The notes under the pieces are model-generated. The model ran no database searches, was not told the origin of the DNA, and worked only from the letters and a program-made list of their open reading frames with translations. This document shows positions 32,468-41,535 of a DNA stretch of 64,000 nucleotides, one piece after another. Source of the DNA: Deltaproteobacteria bacterium RIFCSPHIGHO2_02_FULL_44_16 (GTDB taxonomy: Bacteria; UBA10199; 2-02-FULL-44-16); NCBI GenBank assembly GCA_001798185.1, contig MGRM01000027.1:30426-94425 (forward strand). Reading direction: 5' to 3'. A program made the translations under genes and the position numbers. The number at the start of each line of letters is the position of its first letter. Within the stretch, counting starts at the first letter, position 1.

Positions 32468-33307
32468 ATGGCACGAGAACGAATGACAGAACTTCGAGTT
32501 GGAACCTTCATTGTCTTAGGTGGCCTTCTTGCCATGCTGATGATTTTCTTTATCGGTGGTGAAGGGAAGATTTTTAAACGTACCTATACACTGTATACTC
32601 AATTTGAATCTGTTGCAGGACTTCGACCGGGAGCCGATGTCCTTCTGGCGGGGATGCGTGCCGGAACAGTCGAAAATATTTGGTTTCCTAAAGATCTCAC
32701 CGATAAACAAGTTCGTGTGGCTTTAAAAATTCAACGACATTTTCGCGATCGCATTCGCACGGATAGTTTTGCGCTCGTCAGTACGCAAGGGTTGTTGGGA
32801 GATAAATATGTTTCTCTGACGGTCGGCAGCCCTGATCAACCGGAATTGAAAGATGGAAGTTTACTTGCTTCTAAAGAGGGCGGATCGATTTCGGCAGTTG
32901 CGGATAAAGTCAACGAGGTGATGGGAGATGTAAAAGAAATTTCGTCTTCTATTAAAGCGATGTTTCAAGGAAGTATCGATTCCAAAAGTGAAGGGGATAT
33001 TCGAGCCTCTATTGCTTCTCTTCGTCGGCTGATGGAACATGTTGAAAAGGGAGAAGGTCTTTTGCATGCTCTTGTCTATGATCCTCAAGGAGGAGAGATG
33101 ATGGCATCCCTTTCTCAGGCCTCAAAATCAGCAGAGGAAATTCTCGAAACCGTTCGCACGGGACAAGGAACCGTCGGACTTCTGATCAATGACCCGGCTA
33201 TTTATGAAGATGTTCGAACCCTTCTAGGCCGCACAAGTCGCAATAAACTCTTTCGTGCCGTCATTCGCGCAACTCTCCGCAAAAATGAGAACCAAGTATT
33301 GAAATAG
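32468..33307 (+). CDS. mlaD: MlaD-like MCE-domain protein (MCE operon 2)
   Basis: A 279-residue protein with one N-terminal membrane helix (about residues 14-33), an MCE domain (about 40-120; ESVAGLRPGADVLLAGMRAG; VSTQGLLGDKYVSLTVG) and a helical C-terminal half. Forms the periplasmic ring of the transporter. The C-terminal region (MMASLSQASKSAEEILETVR) is typical of MCE proteins of this class. Confidence 0.92.
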   Translation: MARERMTELRVGTFIVLGGLLAMLMIFFIGGEGKIFKRTYTLYTQFESVAGLRPGADVLLAGMRAGTVENIWFPKDLTDKQVRVALKIQRHFRDRIRTDSFALVSTQGLLGDKYVSLTVGSPDQPELKDGSLLASKEGGSISAVADKVNEVMGDVKEISSSIKAMFQGSIDSKSEGDIRASIASLRRLMEHVEKGEGLLHALVYDPQGGEMMASLSQASKSAEEILETVRTGQGTVGLLINDPAIYEDVRTLLGRTSRNKLFRAVIRATLRKNENQVLK

Positions 33308-33362
33308 CGATTTATGAATGGTAACATGGCGTTGTCTTTCACCAACATTTTAAGGAGGTTTC

Positions 33363-35453
33363 ATGGGACTTGAATCCGAACGACGTAACTTGATGGATAT
33401 GGTCACAAGTCTTCACGACGTTCACGGATATCAGGAACTCAACTGGGAAGGAAATTTTGCTGAATATCTCCGTATCGTCGAAAAAAATCCTGCCGTTGCT
33501 CGCACTGCCTTTCAACGCGTTTACGATATGATCATCCGTGAAGGGTTTGAAGAATACACCGAACATAAAAAGAAAATCGTTCATTATAAATTTTTCGAAG
33601 ATCCACTTGATAAAGGAAAGGATGCTCTTTTTGGACTCGATCTTCCGCTGATGAAGCTCGTGAATATTTTTCAAGCTGCGGCACGTCGATATGGTCCTGA
33701 AAAGCGTATTATTCTTTTGCATGGTCCGGTGGGAGGAGCGAAATCAACGATTGCGCGTCTCATTAAAAAAGGTTTGGAACACTATTCTCGCACACCCGAG
33801 GGGGCCCTTTATACTTTTTCGTGGGTACGCGGAGGAACCAAGGGACTCGACGCTGTTTTTGGCAATGCGGATGAAATTACCTGCCCGATGCACGAAGAAC
33901 CGCTTCGCCTGATTCCTTTGAATGTTCGGGAAAAAGTTTTGGCGGAACTCAATAAAGTATTACCTCATGAGCAACAGATTTATGTCGAAGGAGATCTTTG
34001 TCCCAGTTGTCGTTTTATCTATCGTGAACTGAGCCGTCATTATAATGGAAACCTTGGCGATTTGATGAATCACATTCGCGTCAGACGCATTCTTCTTTCG
34101 GAAAAAGATCGCATTGGGATTGGAACCTTTCAACCGAAAGACGAAAAGAATCAAGATTCCACAGAGCTGACGGGAGATATTAATTATCGCAAGATTGCAG
34201 AATATGGTTCTGATTCAGATCCGCGCGCCTTTAACTTTGATGGCGAATTTAATATTGCGAATCGCGGCATCATTGAATTCATCGAAGTGCTGAAGCTCGA
34301 CGTTGCCTTTCTGTATGATCTGCTTGGCGCATCTCAAGAGCATAAAGTAAAACCGAAAAAATTTGCGCAAACCGATATTGATGAAGTGATCCTCGGACAC
34401 ACGAACGAAGCTGAATATCGAAAGCTGCTCAATAATGAATATATGGAAGCACTTCGCGATCGTACGGTCAAAGTGGACATTCCTTATATTACAAAATTGC
34501 ACGAAGAGGTGAAAGTCTACGAAAAAGATTATGGTGCAACCAAAGTCAGAGGAAAACACATTGCGCCACACACCATTGAAACTGCAGCCATGTGGGCTAT
34601 CCTTACGCGCCTTGAAGAACCGAAGAAAGCGAATCTGACCCTCATGCAAAAGTTGCGACTCTATGGTGGAAAAACGCTTCCCGGATTTACAGAAGATAAT
34701 GTGAAAGAGCTTCGCAAAGAAGCGATGCGTGAAGGGCTTGATGGTATTTCACCGCGTTATATTCAGGACAAACTTTCGAATGCGCTTGTGGCTGATATTG
34801 GCGGCGGATGTGTGAATCCCTTTATGGTCATGAACGAACTTGAAAGTGGACTGAAGCATCATTCACTTTTGAAAAATGAAGAACAGCGAAAGCGATATCG
34901 TGAACTCCTCGCTGTCGTCAAAGAAGAATATGAAGATATTGTGAAAAATGAAGTACAGAGAGCTATTTCAGCCGATGAAGATGCAATTTCGCGTGTCTGC
35001 GGAAATTACATTGATAATCTCAAAGCTTACACACAGCGGGAAAAAGTGAGGAATCCGTATACGGGTCAGGATGAAGAGCCAGATGAACGCCTCATGCGGT
35101 CTATCGAAGAGAAGATCGATATTCCGGAAAGCAGAAAAGATGATTTTCGTCGCGAGATTATGAATTATATTGGAGCGCTTTCACTCGAAGGAAAAAAGTT
35201 TAATTATAAAACCAATGAACGACTTCACAAAGCCCTTGAGCTTAAACTTTTCGAGGATCAAAAAGATTCTATTAAGCTGACAAGTCTTGTTTCAAGTGTG
35301 GTGGATAAAGAAACGCAAGAAAAAATCGATGTGGTCAAAAGTCGGCTCGTGAAAAATTACGGTTACTGCAACACCTGTGCGACAGACGTGCTGAATTTTG
35401 TAGCTTCCATTTTTGCTCGAGGGGATGTGAAGGAGAGAAAACCGATGGCATAG
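33363..35453 (+). CDS. prkA: PrkA-family serine protein kinase/AAA+ protein
   Basis: A 696-residue PrkA/YeaG protein. The N-terminal AAA domain has Walker [11 protein letters not shown] (about residues 119-128) and a Cys-rich insertion ([20 protein letters not shown]). The C-terminal PrkA domain contains [20 protein letters not shown] and the conserved [10 protein letters not shown] end. PrkA homologues act in general stress and sporulation, together with YeaH and SpoVR, which follow here. The ribosome site AAGGAGG is strong. Length is near the family's usual 640-690. Confidence 0.95.
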   Translation: MGLESERRNLMDMVTSLHDVHGYQELNWEGNFAEYLRIVEKNPAVARTAFQRVYDMIIREGFEEYTEHKKKIVHYKFFEDPLDKGKDALFGLDLPLMKLVNIFQAAARRYGPEKRIILLHGPVGGAKSTIARLIKKGLEHYSRTPEGALYTFSWVRGGTKGLDAVFGNADEITCPMHEEPLRLIPLNVREKVLAELNKVLPHEQQIYVEGDLCPSCRFIYRELSRHYNGNLGDLMNHIRVRRILLSEKDRIGIGTFQPKDEKNQDSTELTGDINYRKIAEYGSDSDPRAFNFDGEFNIANRGIIEFIEVLKLDVAFLYDLLGASQEHKVKPKKFAQTDIDEVILGHTNEAEYRKLLNNEYMEALRDRTVKVDIPYITKLHEEVKVYEKDYGATKVRGKHIAPHTIETAAMWAILTRLEEPKKANLTLMQKLRLYGGKTLPGFTEDNVKELRKEAMREGLDGISPRYIQDKLSNALVADIGGGCVNPFMVMNELESGLKHHSLLKNEEQRKRYRELLAVVKEEYEDIVKNEVQRAISADEDAISRVCGNYIDNLKAYTQREKVRNPYTGQDEEPDERLMRSIEEKIDIPESRKDDFRREIMNYIGALSLEGKKFNYKTNERLHKALELKLFEDQKDSIKLTSLVSSVVDKETQEKIDVVKSRLVKNYGYCNTCATDVLNFVASIFARGDVKERKPMA

Positions 35454-35458
35454 CAAGA

Positions 35459-35580
35459 GAACTTCTCAAAAAGGTCCAGATGCGAGGCAGCCTGAGGAAG
35501 CCGACTGAGGCGTACTCGAAGGTACGCCGCAAGAAGGACTGACGAAGGTAACGAAGCAGTTGGACCTTTTTCAGAGGTTC
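35459..35580 (+). repeat. Palindromic repeat, family G, between prkA and the yeaH-like gene
   Basis: 122 bp. The ends GAACTTCTCAAAAAGGTCCA and TGGACCTTTTTCAGAGGTTC pair at 18 of 20 positions, and an inner GGCGTAC/GTACGCC stem lies at 35509-35528. It separates two genes of a conserved triad and removes any natural ribosome site in front of the second. Confidence 0.85.
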
Positions 35581-35582
35581 CT

Positions 35583-36689
35583 TTGGCGCAAAAAATTGAT
35601 CAACATGTTGCAAGATTTAAACACATCCTCCGTGGCCGCATTCGCAAAGGCCTCCGAAAATTCATTTCTTCCGGTGAGTTGATTGGTCGTCAGGGAAAGG
35701 ATCTGGTGAGTATTCCAGTTCAGCGTATCGATATTCCACGATTTGTGTATGGTGACAAACAAAAGGGTGGAGTGGGTCAGGGTGAAGGAGAAGTAGGAGA
35801 AGGAATAGGAGAAGGTGATGGCCAAGCCGTCTCCAAGGCGGGAAATGCGCCTGGAGAACACATCACCGAAGTGGAAGTGACACTCGAGGAATTGGCGGAA
35901 CTTTTGGGTGAAGAGCTTGAGCTCCCGCGTATCAAACCAAAAGGTCAGCATGAAATTGAAGAGATGCGCACACGTTATTCCAGTATTGCCACTGCCGGTC
36001 CTGAAAGTTTAAAACACTTCAAACGCACATATCGAAAAGCGCTGAAACGTCACATTATGAGTGGGACGTATAATCCCAAAAATCCAAAAGTGATTCCGAT
36101 CCGCGAAGATCGAGTTTATCGTTCGTGGAGTAAAAAAGAGAGTCCCTCGAGTCGTGCTGTCATTATCTATATGCTCGATGTTTCTGGTTCTATGGGAAAT
36201 GAACAAAAAGAAATTGTGAGACTGACTTCTTTTTGGATCGATACGTGGATTCGTTCACAATACAAACAAGGTGTGGATGTTCGGTATATTATTCACGATG
36301 CGGTTGCTCGCGAAGTTGATCAAGAGACTTTTTTTCATACACGTGAAAGTGGCGGAACGATTATCTCCTCTGCCTATAAACTTTTTTTGAAAATGATTCA
36401 GGAACAGTATGATCCTCATGAATGGAATATTTATCCTTTCCATTTTTCTGATGGCGATAATTGGTCGGGAAATGATACTGAAGAATGCCTGAAACTGTTG
36501 GAACAACAGATTTTGCCGATCTCCAATGTTTTCTGCTACGGGCAGGTCGAGAGCGAATATGGAAGTGGACAATTTCTTCATGACTTGACCGGAAGATTTC
36601 AAGAACATCCTCTTGTCATGACCTCAAAGATTCCGAATCGTGATGCGATTATTGACGCTATCCGACATTTTCTGGGGAAGGGAAAATGA
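35583..36689 (+). CDS. YeaH/YhbH-family protein (DUF444, VWA-like)
   Basis: 368 residues. The N-terminus is basic, with a Gly/Glu-rich linker (about 60-85). The C-terminal domain has a VWA/MIDAS-type site, [19 protein letters not shown], and [18 protein letters not shown]. The family always travels with PrkA and SpoVR. The apparent start is a TTG three bases after repeat G, without a good ribosome site, which suggests that the repeat has changed the original start region. The end overlaps the SpoVR gene by four bases. Confidence 0.9.
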   Translation: MAQKIDQHVARFKHILRGRIRKGLRKFISSGELIGRQGKDLVSIPVQRIDIPRFVYGDKQKGGVGQGEGEVGEGIGEGDGQAVSKAGNAPGEHITEVEVTLEELAELLGEELELPRIKPKGQHEIEEMRTRYSSIATAGPESLKHFKRTYRKALKRHIMSGTYNPKNPKVIPIREDRVYRSWSKKESPSSRAVIIYMLDVSGSMGNEQKEIVRLTSFWIDTWIRSQYKQGVDVRYIIHDAVAREVDQETFFHTRESGGTIISSAYKLFLKMIQEQYDPHEWNIYPFHFSDGDNWSGNDTEECLKLLEQQILPISNVFCYGQVESEYGSGQFLHDLTGRFQEHPLVMTSKIPNRDAIIDAIRHFLGKGK

Positions 36690-38185
36690 AAAAATATCAA
36701 ACCCAACTCGGACCTGAATTGACTTCCTGGCAAAAAAAAATCGAAGCACATGCTCGCGATTATGGCCTCGATTTTTTTGATGTCATCTTTGAAGTTGTAG
36801 ATTGGAAACAGTTAAATGAGATTGCGGCGTTTGGTGGCTTCCCCAATCGTTATCCGCATTGGCGATTTGGAATGGAATATGAAGAACTCTCCAAAAGTTA
36901 TGCGTATGGACTTTCAAAAATCTATGAAATGGTGATCAATAACGATCCTTGTTATGCCTATCTGCTTTATTCAAACGCTCTCGTGGATCAGAAATTAGTG
37001 ATGGGGCATGTCTACGCTCACTGTGATTTTTTCAAGAATAACGTTTATTTTTCTCACACCAATCGCAAGATGATGGATGAGATGGCGAACCATAAGACGC
37101 GCGTCATGCGTTCGATTGATCGTCATGGCTATAACACGGTTGAGGAATTTATCGACTGTTGTCTCTCTCTCGATTCGCTCATCGATTTTCATGCTCCTGC
37201 TATACGTCGTCGTCGAGCTCCCGAAATTGAAACCAGCGAAAAAAACCCAGAAGTGGCGCAGCCATATCGACTGAAAGCGGTACGCCCTTATCTTGAAAAA
37301 TATGTAAATCCCCAATCATTTTTAGATGAGCAGCAAAAACAAATCGTGGAAGATCAACAACGAGTCCATCATATTCCCGAAAATCCGGAGCGCGATGTGA
37401 TGCTGTTTTTGCTGGAGTATGCACCTCTTGATCGCTGGCAAAGAGATATTCTTTCGATGATACGCGAAGAGGCCTATTATTTTGCACCACAAGGTCAGAC
37501 GAAAATTTTGAATGAAGGATTTGCGAGTTATTGGCATAGCAAGTTGATGACGGAAAAATTGCTGACGGATGACGAAGTCATCGATTATGCGGATCATCAC
37601 TCGGGCACTGTCTGCATGCAGCCCGGGAAACTCAATCCTTATAAGCTTGGCATCGAGCTTCTTCGCGATGTTGAAGAGAGATGGAATAAAGGACGGTTTG
37701 GAAAAGAATATGAAGAATGTACCAATATGGTGGAGAAGAGGAAATGGGATAAAAAACTTGGATTGGGACGAGAAAAAATTTTTGAAGTGAGACGACTTCA
37801 TAATGACATTACCTTTATTGATACTTTTCTTACTCCGGAGTTTTGTGCAAAACAGAAGTTTTTTACGTTTGCGTTCAATGTTACGGCGGATCAGTATGAA
37901 ATTGCGAGTCGTGAATTTGAAAAAATCAAACAACAACTTCTTTTTCAACTGACCAATTTTGGAAAACCGATGATGGAAGTTGTCGATGGCAATTATAAAA
38001 ATCGCGCTGAACTTTTGCTTCGTCATGTGCATGAAGGCATTGATCTGCGTGTCGACTATGCTCAAGAAACGATGAAAGCACTTTTTCGCATTTGGCAGCG
38101 GCCAATCAATGTTGAAACCATCGCTGATGGAGTTCATAAGATTTTAAGTTTTGATGGAACCTCTCATACCGAATCACGCCTGTAA
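36686..38185 (+). CDS. SpoVR-family protein
   Basis: A 499-residue protein with SpoVR/YcgB motifs: [67 protein letters not shown] and [20 protein letters not shown]. The family is tied to cortex formation in spore formers but is widespread in non-sporulating Proteobacteria, together with prkA and yeaH. Presence of the triad here suggests a stress or starvation function and does not show sporulation. The stop overlaps the end of the convergent carotenoid-type gene by 22 bases. Confidence 0.95.
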   Translation: MKKYQTQLGPELTSWQKKIEAHARDYGLDFFDVIFEVVDWKQLNEIAAFGGFPNRYPHWRFGMEYEELSKSYAYGLSKIYEMVINNDPCYAYLLYSNALVDQKLVMGHVYAHCDFFKNNVYFSHTNRKMMDEMANHKTRVMRSIDRHGYNTVEEFIDCCLSLDSLIDFHAPAIRRRRAPEIETSEKNPEVAQPYRLKAVRPYLEKYVNPQSFLDEQQKQIVEDQQRVHHIPENPERDVMLFLLEYAPLDRWQRDILSMIREEAYYFAPQGQTKILNEGFASYWHSKLMTEKLLTDDEVIDYADHHSGTVCMQPGKLNPYKLGIELLRDVEERWNKGRFGKEYEECTNMVEKRKWDKKLGLGREKIFEVRRLHNDITFIDTFLTPEFCAKQKFFTFAFNVTADQYEIASREFEKIKQQLLFQLTNFGKPMMEVVDGNYKNRAELLLRHVHEGIDLRVDYAQETMKALFRIWQRPINVETIADGVHKILSFDGTSHTESRL

Positions 38186-39033
38186 CTTGCTGAAATTGTT
38201 CTTTTTTTCAAAAAGAAAGCCTGCATGAAAAGAACAAGAAGAACTAAGAAGCCGCTACTTATGAGAGCGAGCTCCCAAGCGCTGATCCAAAAGGCGATGC
38301 TGATATTAAAAAGCGCAATGCTGAAAAAGAATGCCGGATAGAGCCAATTGAGCTGCGCTCTTTTCTGGGTAAGGCTTGGCAAAGCTCTCCAGATCATCTG
38401 ATTCGTTAGGATTACGACAAACGCGACGAGAAACCAGCCTGCGAAATTTGAAAGCGGAACGCCGAAGTATTTTCCAGGATTGACATAATAATGGATCTGT
38501 CCCAGAAACCATTTCTCTCCCATGGTTGCCACGGGGTCGATGATGATGTCTAAGAGCATGGTAAAAAATGCTCCCAACGAACAAAAAATTATTTCAAAAC
38601 ATTTCCTTGAGCCTTTTACTTTTTCTGTGTGAAGCAAGCCGCTGTGATGGCCCTCGTCAGCACCTGCGAGGTTTGTAGCAGGCGCGCACGAGGGTCGAGC
38701 AGACAGGCTTGCTGTAGTAAGAAAAAGAGCAAGGGTATATCCCGCGAAAATCAAAAACGGATATGACAGAGAATCAAAGAAGGGAACTCCGAACACTAAT
38801 AATTCTCCCTGTAAATTTTCATATCTATAATGATACTCACCGTACGGAAATCCATTGTGGATCGAGGAATATTCGGAAAGCCACGCAATCCCATAGCCTG
38901 TCACAAGCCACAGTAGTGTTCGCCGCCATCCCCAGAGTCTCCATGCAAGCAAGAGGTACGCGATGAGGAAAAGAAAAACATACGGGCGTTTAAGAATGGT
39001 CGTTATGAGCTCTGTAAATAGTGTTGATGCCAA
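38164..39033 (-). CDS. Carotenoid biosynthesis (CruF/DUF422-type) membrane protein with in-frame palindrome
   Basis: A 289-residue protein with seven or so membrane helices. Motifs of the Caroten_synth/CruF family: IAWLSEYSSIHNGFPYGEYH, VPFFDSLSYPFLIFAGYTLA, MLLDIIIDPVATMGEKWFLG and YFGVPLSNFAGWFLVAF. CruF-type enzymes hydrate carotenoid ends. Between the third and fourth helices is an insertion (SARPSCAPATNLAGADEGHH) encoded by an 81-bp palindromic element; the frame stays open. Overlaps the next gene's end by 31 bases. Confidence 0.82.
   Translation of the reverse strand: MASTLFTELITTILKRPYVFLFLIAYLLLAWRLWGWRRTLLWLVTGYGIAWLSEYSSIHNGFPYGEYHYRYENLQGELLVFGVPFFDSLSYPFLIFAGYTLALFLTTASLSARPSCAPATNLAGADEGHHSGLLHTEKVKGSRKCFEIIFCSLGAFFTMLLDIIIDPVATMGEKWFLGQIHYYVNPGKYFGVPLSNFAGWFLVAFVVILTNQMIWRALPSLTQKRAQLNWLYPAFFFSIALFNISIAFWISAWELALISSGFLVLLVLFMQAFFLKKRTISASYRRDSV
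38633..38713 (-). repeat. Palindromic element, family F, in frame inside the carotenoid-type gene
   Basis: 81 bp (27 codons) bounded by AGCAAGCC and GGCTTGCT, with nested stems CCCTCGT/ACGAGGG and CCTGC/GCAGG. The length is a multiple of three and the host frame is undisturbed. No second copy was found in the window. Confidence 0.7.
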
Positions 39034-39995
39034 AGGAGACTCTCCCGAACAGTTTCTTCAAATGGTCGTGGTGACAATTTAATTTCTGTTTGTGCTTTGA
39101 TGCAATCAAAAAACCAATGGTGTTTTACCAGTCGAACACTCGTTCGGGTTGCAAGTGGCGCTCTCTTTGTTGCTCGCGCGAGAATTTCCGCTGCTCTTGA
39201 CGCACTCGAAGCGAGAAAATAGGGAAGTCTGAGAAGTGGTTTTTTTATGTTCGTATTTTTTTCAAGTTGTTGAAGAAGATCGGATATAAAAAGATTATGC
39301 CCTCCAAGAAGATAAATCTTTCCGTTTGGTTCTTGATGGAGCGCTGCGACAATCGCGGTTGCTACATCGCGCACATCGACCATGTTGATCCCCGCATCAT
39401 AATAGAAGGGGAGTTTGCCTTTTAAAAACGCTCGAATAAGGCGTCCTGGAGGGGTTCCATGAATATCGTTTGGGCCAAGGACAGCCGTGGGTCGAATGAT
39501 CGTCGCTGGAAATCCTTGTTGAATATGATCACGAACGATTGCTTCAGCGAACGCTTTACTTCTTTCGGCATGACCGTTGATGTATTGTGGAAGAGGAGAT
39601 GTTTCATCTCGAGGGTTATTGTCCGGTGCTGGCCCCATGACATCACAACTGGAAAGAAATACGAAGTGTTTGATCCTTGCAGCTTTTGCTGCAGCACAGA
39701 TACATTTTGTTCCTTGTTCATTCACTTCATAAAATTTTTTGACGGGACGGTACCAAAAAGTATTAAGCGCTGCTGCATGAATAACAGCATCACACTGTTG
39801 CAGTGATGTGAAGAGAAGAGTTGTATCGCGTATATCCCCGCGAATCATTTTCACCGAAAGTCCTTTGAGATTGAAATCGATTTCGTCAGGAGCGAGAAGA
39901 GCGAGTACTTCGTGGTTTGAATTGAGAAGAGAACGGATGATGTGAGATCCAATAAAACCTCCAGCTCCCGTGACAAAAATGCGTGAGAGCTTCAT
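39003..39995 (-). CDS. NAD-dependent epimerase/dehydratase-type protein
   Basis: A 330-residue extended-SDR protein. The N-terminal Rossmann motif is VTGAGGFIGSHIIRSLL; HAAALNTFWYRPVKKFYEVN, FVFLSSCDVMGP and RPTAVLGPNDIHGTPPGRLI follow, as in 3-beta-HSD or dihydroflavonol-4-reductase-like proteins. The usual YxxxK is replaced by AERSK (within NGHAERSKAFAEAIV), so the catalytic Tyr seems to be missing. It forms an operon with the carotenoid-type gene, with overlaps on both sides, so a terpenoid or lipid substrate is possible. Confidence 0.8.
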   Translation of the reverse strand: MKLSRIFVTGAGGFIGSHIIRSLLNSNHEVLALLAPDEIDFNLKGLSVKMIRGDIRDTTLLFTSLQQCDAVIHAAALNTFWYRPVKKFYEVNEQGTKCICAAAKAARIKHFVFLSSCDVMGPAPDNNPRDETSPLPQYINGHAERSKAFAEAIVRDHIQQGFPATIIRPTAVLGPNDIHGTPPGRLIRAFLKGKLPFYYDAGINMVDVRDVATAIVAALHQEPNGKIYLLGGHNLFISDLLQQLEKNTNIKKPLLRLPYFLASSASRAAEILARATKRAPLATRTSVRLVKHHWFFDCIKAQTEIKLSPRPFEETVRESLLWHQHYLQSS

Positions 39996-40939
39996 CCCTT
40001 AATGGAAAGGAGAGCGTCGACAATTTGTGGTTCCCATTGTCCATTTTCTTTTTCGCGAGCAAAAATGGAGAGAGCTTTTTGGGCGCTCATCGCATGACGA
40101 TAGGGACGATTGTGGGTCATCGCATCAAAGGAATCTGCCACGGCCGCAATTTTTGCCATAAAGGGGATCTCGTCTGCAGTGAGCTTATCAGGATAACCTT
40201 TCCCATCGATACGCTCATGATGAGATCGAATCACCGCAAGTGAGGGTTCCAAACTTTTAAGGCGTGAACAGATATCATATCCTTTTGTGGGATGGGTTTT
40301 GATGTGATCAAACTCGTCGTCGGTGAGCCCTTCAGCTTTGAGGAGAATGGCTTCTTTAATCCCGATTTTGCCAATATCGTGCAAAAGACCTCCGCGATGA
40401 AGGTAACTCAACTCTCGCTCCGCGAGTCCAAGAAGCGCTCCGAGTTCCACTGAAAGTGTGGCAACACGTTCGGAATGACCATGTGTAAAACTATCTTTCG
40501 CTTCAAGCGCTGCTACGAGCGAAAAAAGAACACTTTCACTCGTATCGAGATCATTGTGAAGAAATTTTGAATGAAGAAGTGATTTGACGCGCGCTAAAAG
40601 TTCTTTTGCTTGTAGCGGAAAACGAAGGAAATCGTCCGCCCCTAATTCAATGGCTTTTATGCGCTCTTCCGCATTTTCAAGGGAAGAAGTAATGACGACA
40701 GGAAGAAAACGAGTAACCGAACTCTGTTTCACGCGTCGACAAATTTCATAGCCAGAAAGAGAAGGAAGTTTTAAATCGAGAAAGAGAAGATCGGTTTTTT
40801 TTTGCTGAAGATGCGCAAAAGCTTCTTCACCATCAGTCAAAACAGTGAGTTCGTGAAGGGTATGAGCCAAAATCTCCTGTAAGAGAGCAATCTGCTGTTG
40901 ATTGTTCATCGCCAAAAGAATCTGTGCTCTTTCACGCAT
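39992..40939 (-). CDS. Response regulator with HD-GYP domain
   Basis: A two-domain protein of about 315 residues. The receiver domain has the phosphoacceptor Asp in LLFLDLKLPSLSGYEI and Lys near LRFPLQAKELLARV. The HD-GYP domain has RGGLLHDIGKIGI and HHERIDGKGYPDKLTADEIP, an active cyclic-di-GMP phosphodiesterase signature. I chose the ATG at 40939; the frame extends further to 40975. It links a two-component signal to c-di-GMP breakdown. No partner kinase is adjacent. Confidence 0.9.
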   Translation of the reverse strand: MRERAQILLAMNNQQQIALLQEILAHTLHELTVLTDGEEAFAHLQQKKTDLLFLDLKLPSLSGYEICRRVKQSSVTRFLPVVITSSLENAEERIKAIELGADDFLRFPLQAKELLARVKSLLHSKFLHNDLDTSESVLFSLVAALEAKDSFTHGHSERVATLSVELGALLGLAERELSYLHRGGLLHDIGKIGIKEAILLKAEGLTDDEFDHIKTHPTKGYDICSRLKSLEPSLAVIRSHHERIDGKGYPDKLTADEIPFMAKIAAVADSFDAMTHNRPYRHAMSAQKALSIFAREKENGQWEPQIVDALLSIKG

Positions 40940-40974
40940 AAAGTCTTTATACCAGAAGAGGATTGCAATGTGCA

Positions 40975-41295
40975 ATGGTCTGGAATAAGAAATTTTCTAT
41001 GTGGCGTCTTTTTAAATTCATTTTCTTTTCTGGTCTTCTTATTCTTGCGGCGCTCACGATTCTCGGTCATGAAATTGGAGGAAAGACCATTCCAGAGCAT
41101 GTCCGCAGTTTTCTTTCGCGCGATGGAATGAAAGAGAATGTGAAGGATATTCGGGTGTTGGTGGGCGAGGCGATTAAAGCGGTCGGATCAGAGATCGAAG
41201 GCGAAGTGACCGAGGCAGAACAAAAAGCGATGGAGAAACTCGTGAAAGAGGCTCTTGAAGAGACCCCGCCTCCCGAGAAAAATAATAAAAACTAG
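40975..41295 (+). CDS. Small membrane protein of unknown function
   Basis: About 106 residues, divergent from the HD-GYP gene. One hydrophobic helix near the N-terminus (LFKFIFFSGLLILAALTIL) is followed by a polar, mostly acidic tail with EGEVTEAEQKAMEKLVKEAL. No family is recognised. ATG 40975 and ATG 40999 are both possible, with GAAGAGGA further upstream. Confidence 0.55.
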   Translation: MVWNKKFSMWRLFKFIFFSGLLILAALTILGHEIGGKTIPEHVRSFLSRDGMKENVKDIRVLVGEAIKAVGSEIEGEVTEAEQKAMEKLVKEALEETPPPEKNNKN

Positions 41296-41298
41296 AGT

Positions 41299-41524
41299 TG
41301 TCATCGCGAGCCCAAAGGGCGCGGCGATCTCCCGAAAATACTATAGTCGTTTAACTTTCAACTGGGATATTGTCATCCTCGCGCAGGCGGGGATCCAGAA
41401 AGTCTGATAAACAACTGGATTCCTGCTTTCGCAGGAATGACATCGTACTCATGAAAAGTTAATTTATTATATCTGCTGGAGATTGCTTCGTCGCCTCAAC
41501 TTCGTGGGGCTCCTCGCAATGACA
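41299..41524 (+). repeat. Palindromic repeat, family B, interrupted by family A
   Basis: The left end TGTCATCGCGAGCCCAAAGG and the right end GGGGCTCCTCGCAATGACA are the two inverted ends of one element, with GCGATCTCC and GGAGATTGC inside them. The middle (about 41349-41468) is a family A repeat, so A landed inside B. Confidence 0.75.
41371..41442 (+). repeat. Palindromic repeat, family A, copy 3, nested in family B
   Basis: 72 bp from TGTCATCCTCGCGCAGGCGG to TTTCGCAGGAATGACA, nearly the same as copy 4 (51812-51883). Outer flanks AACTTTC and GAAAAGTTAATT are also inverted and are seen partly at copy 4, so the full unit may be about 115-120 bp. Confidence 0.85.
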
Positions 41525-41535
41525 TAAAGCGGATT

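Noticed and set aside
33363..38185. Evidence for endospore formation from PrkA and SpoVR
   Set aside because: The triad is common in non-sporulating Proteobacteria and no sporulation-specific gene is present.
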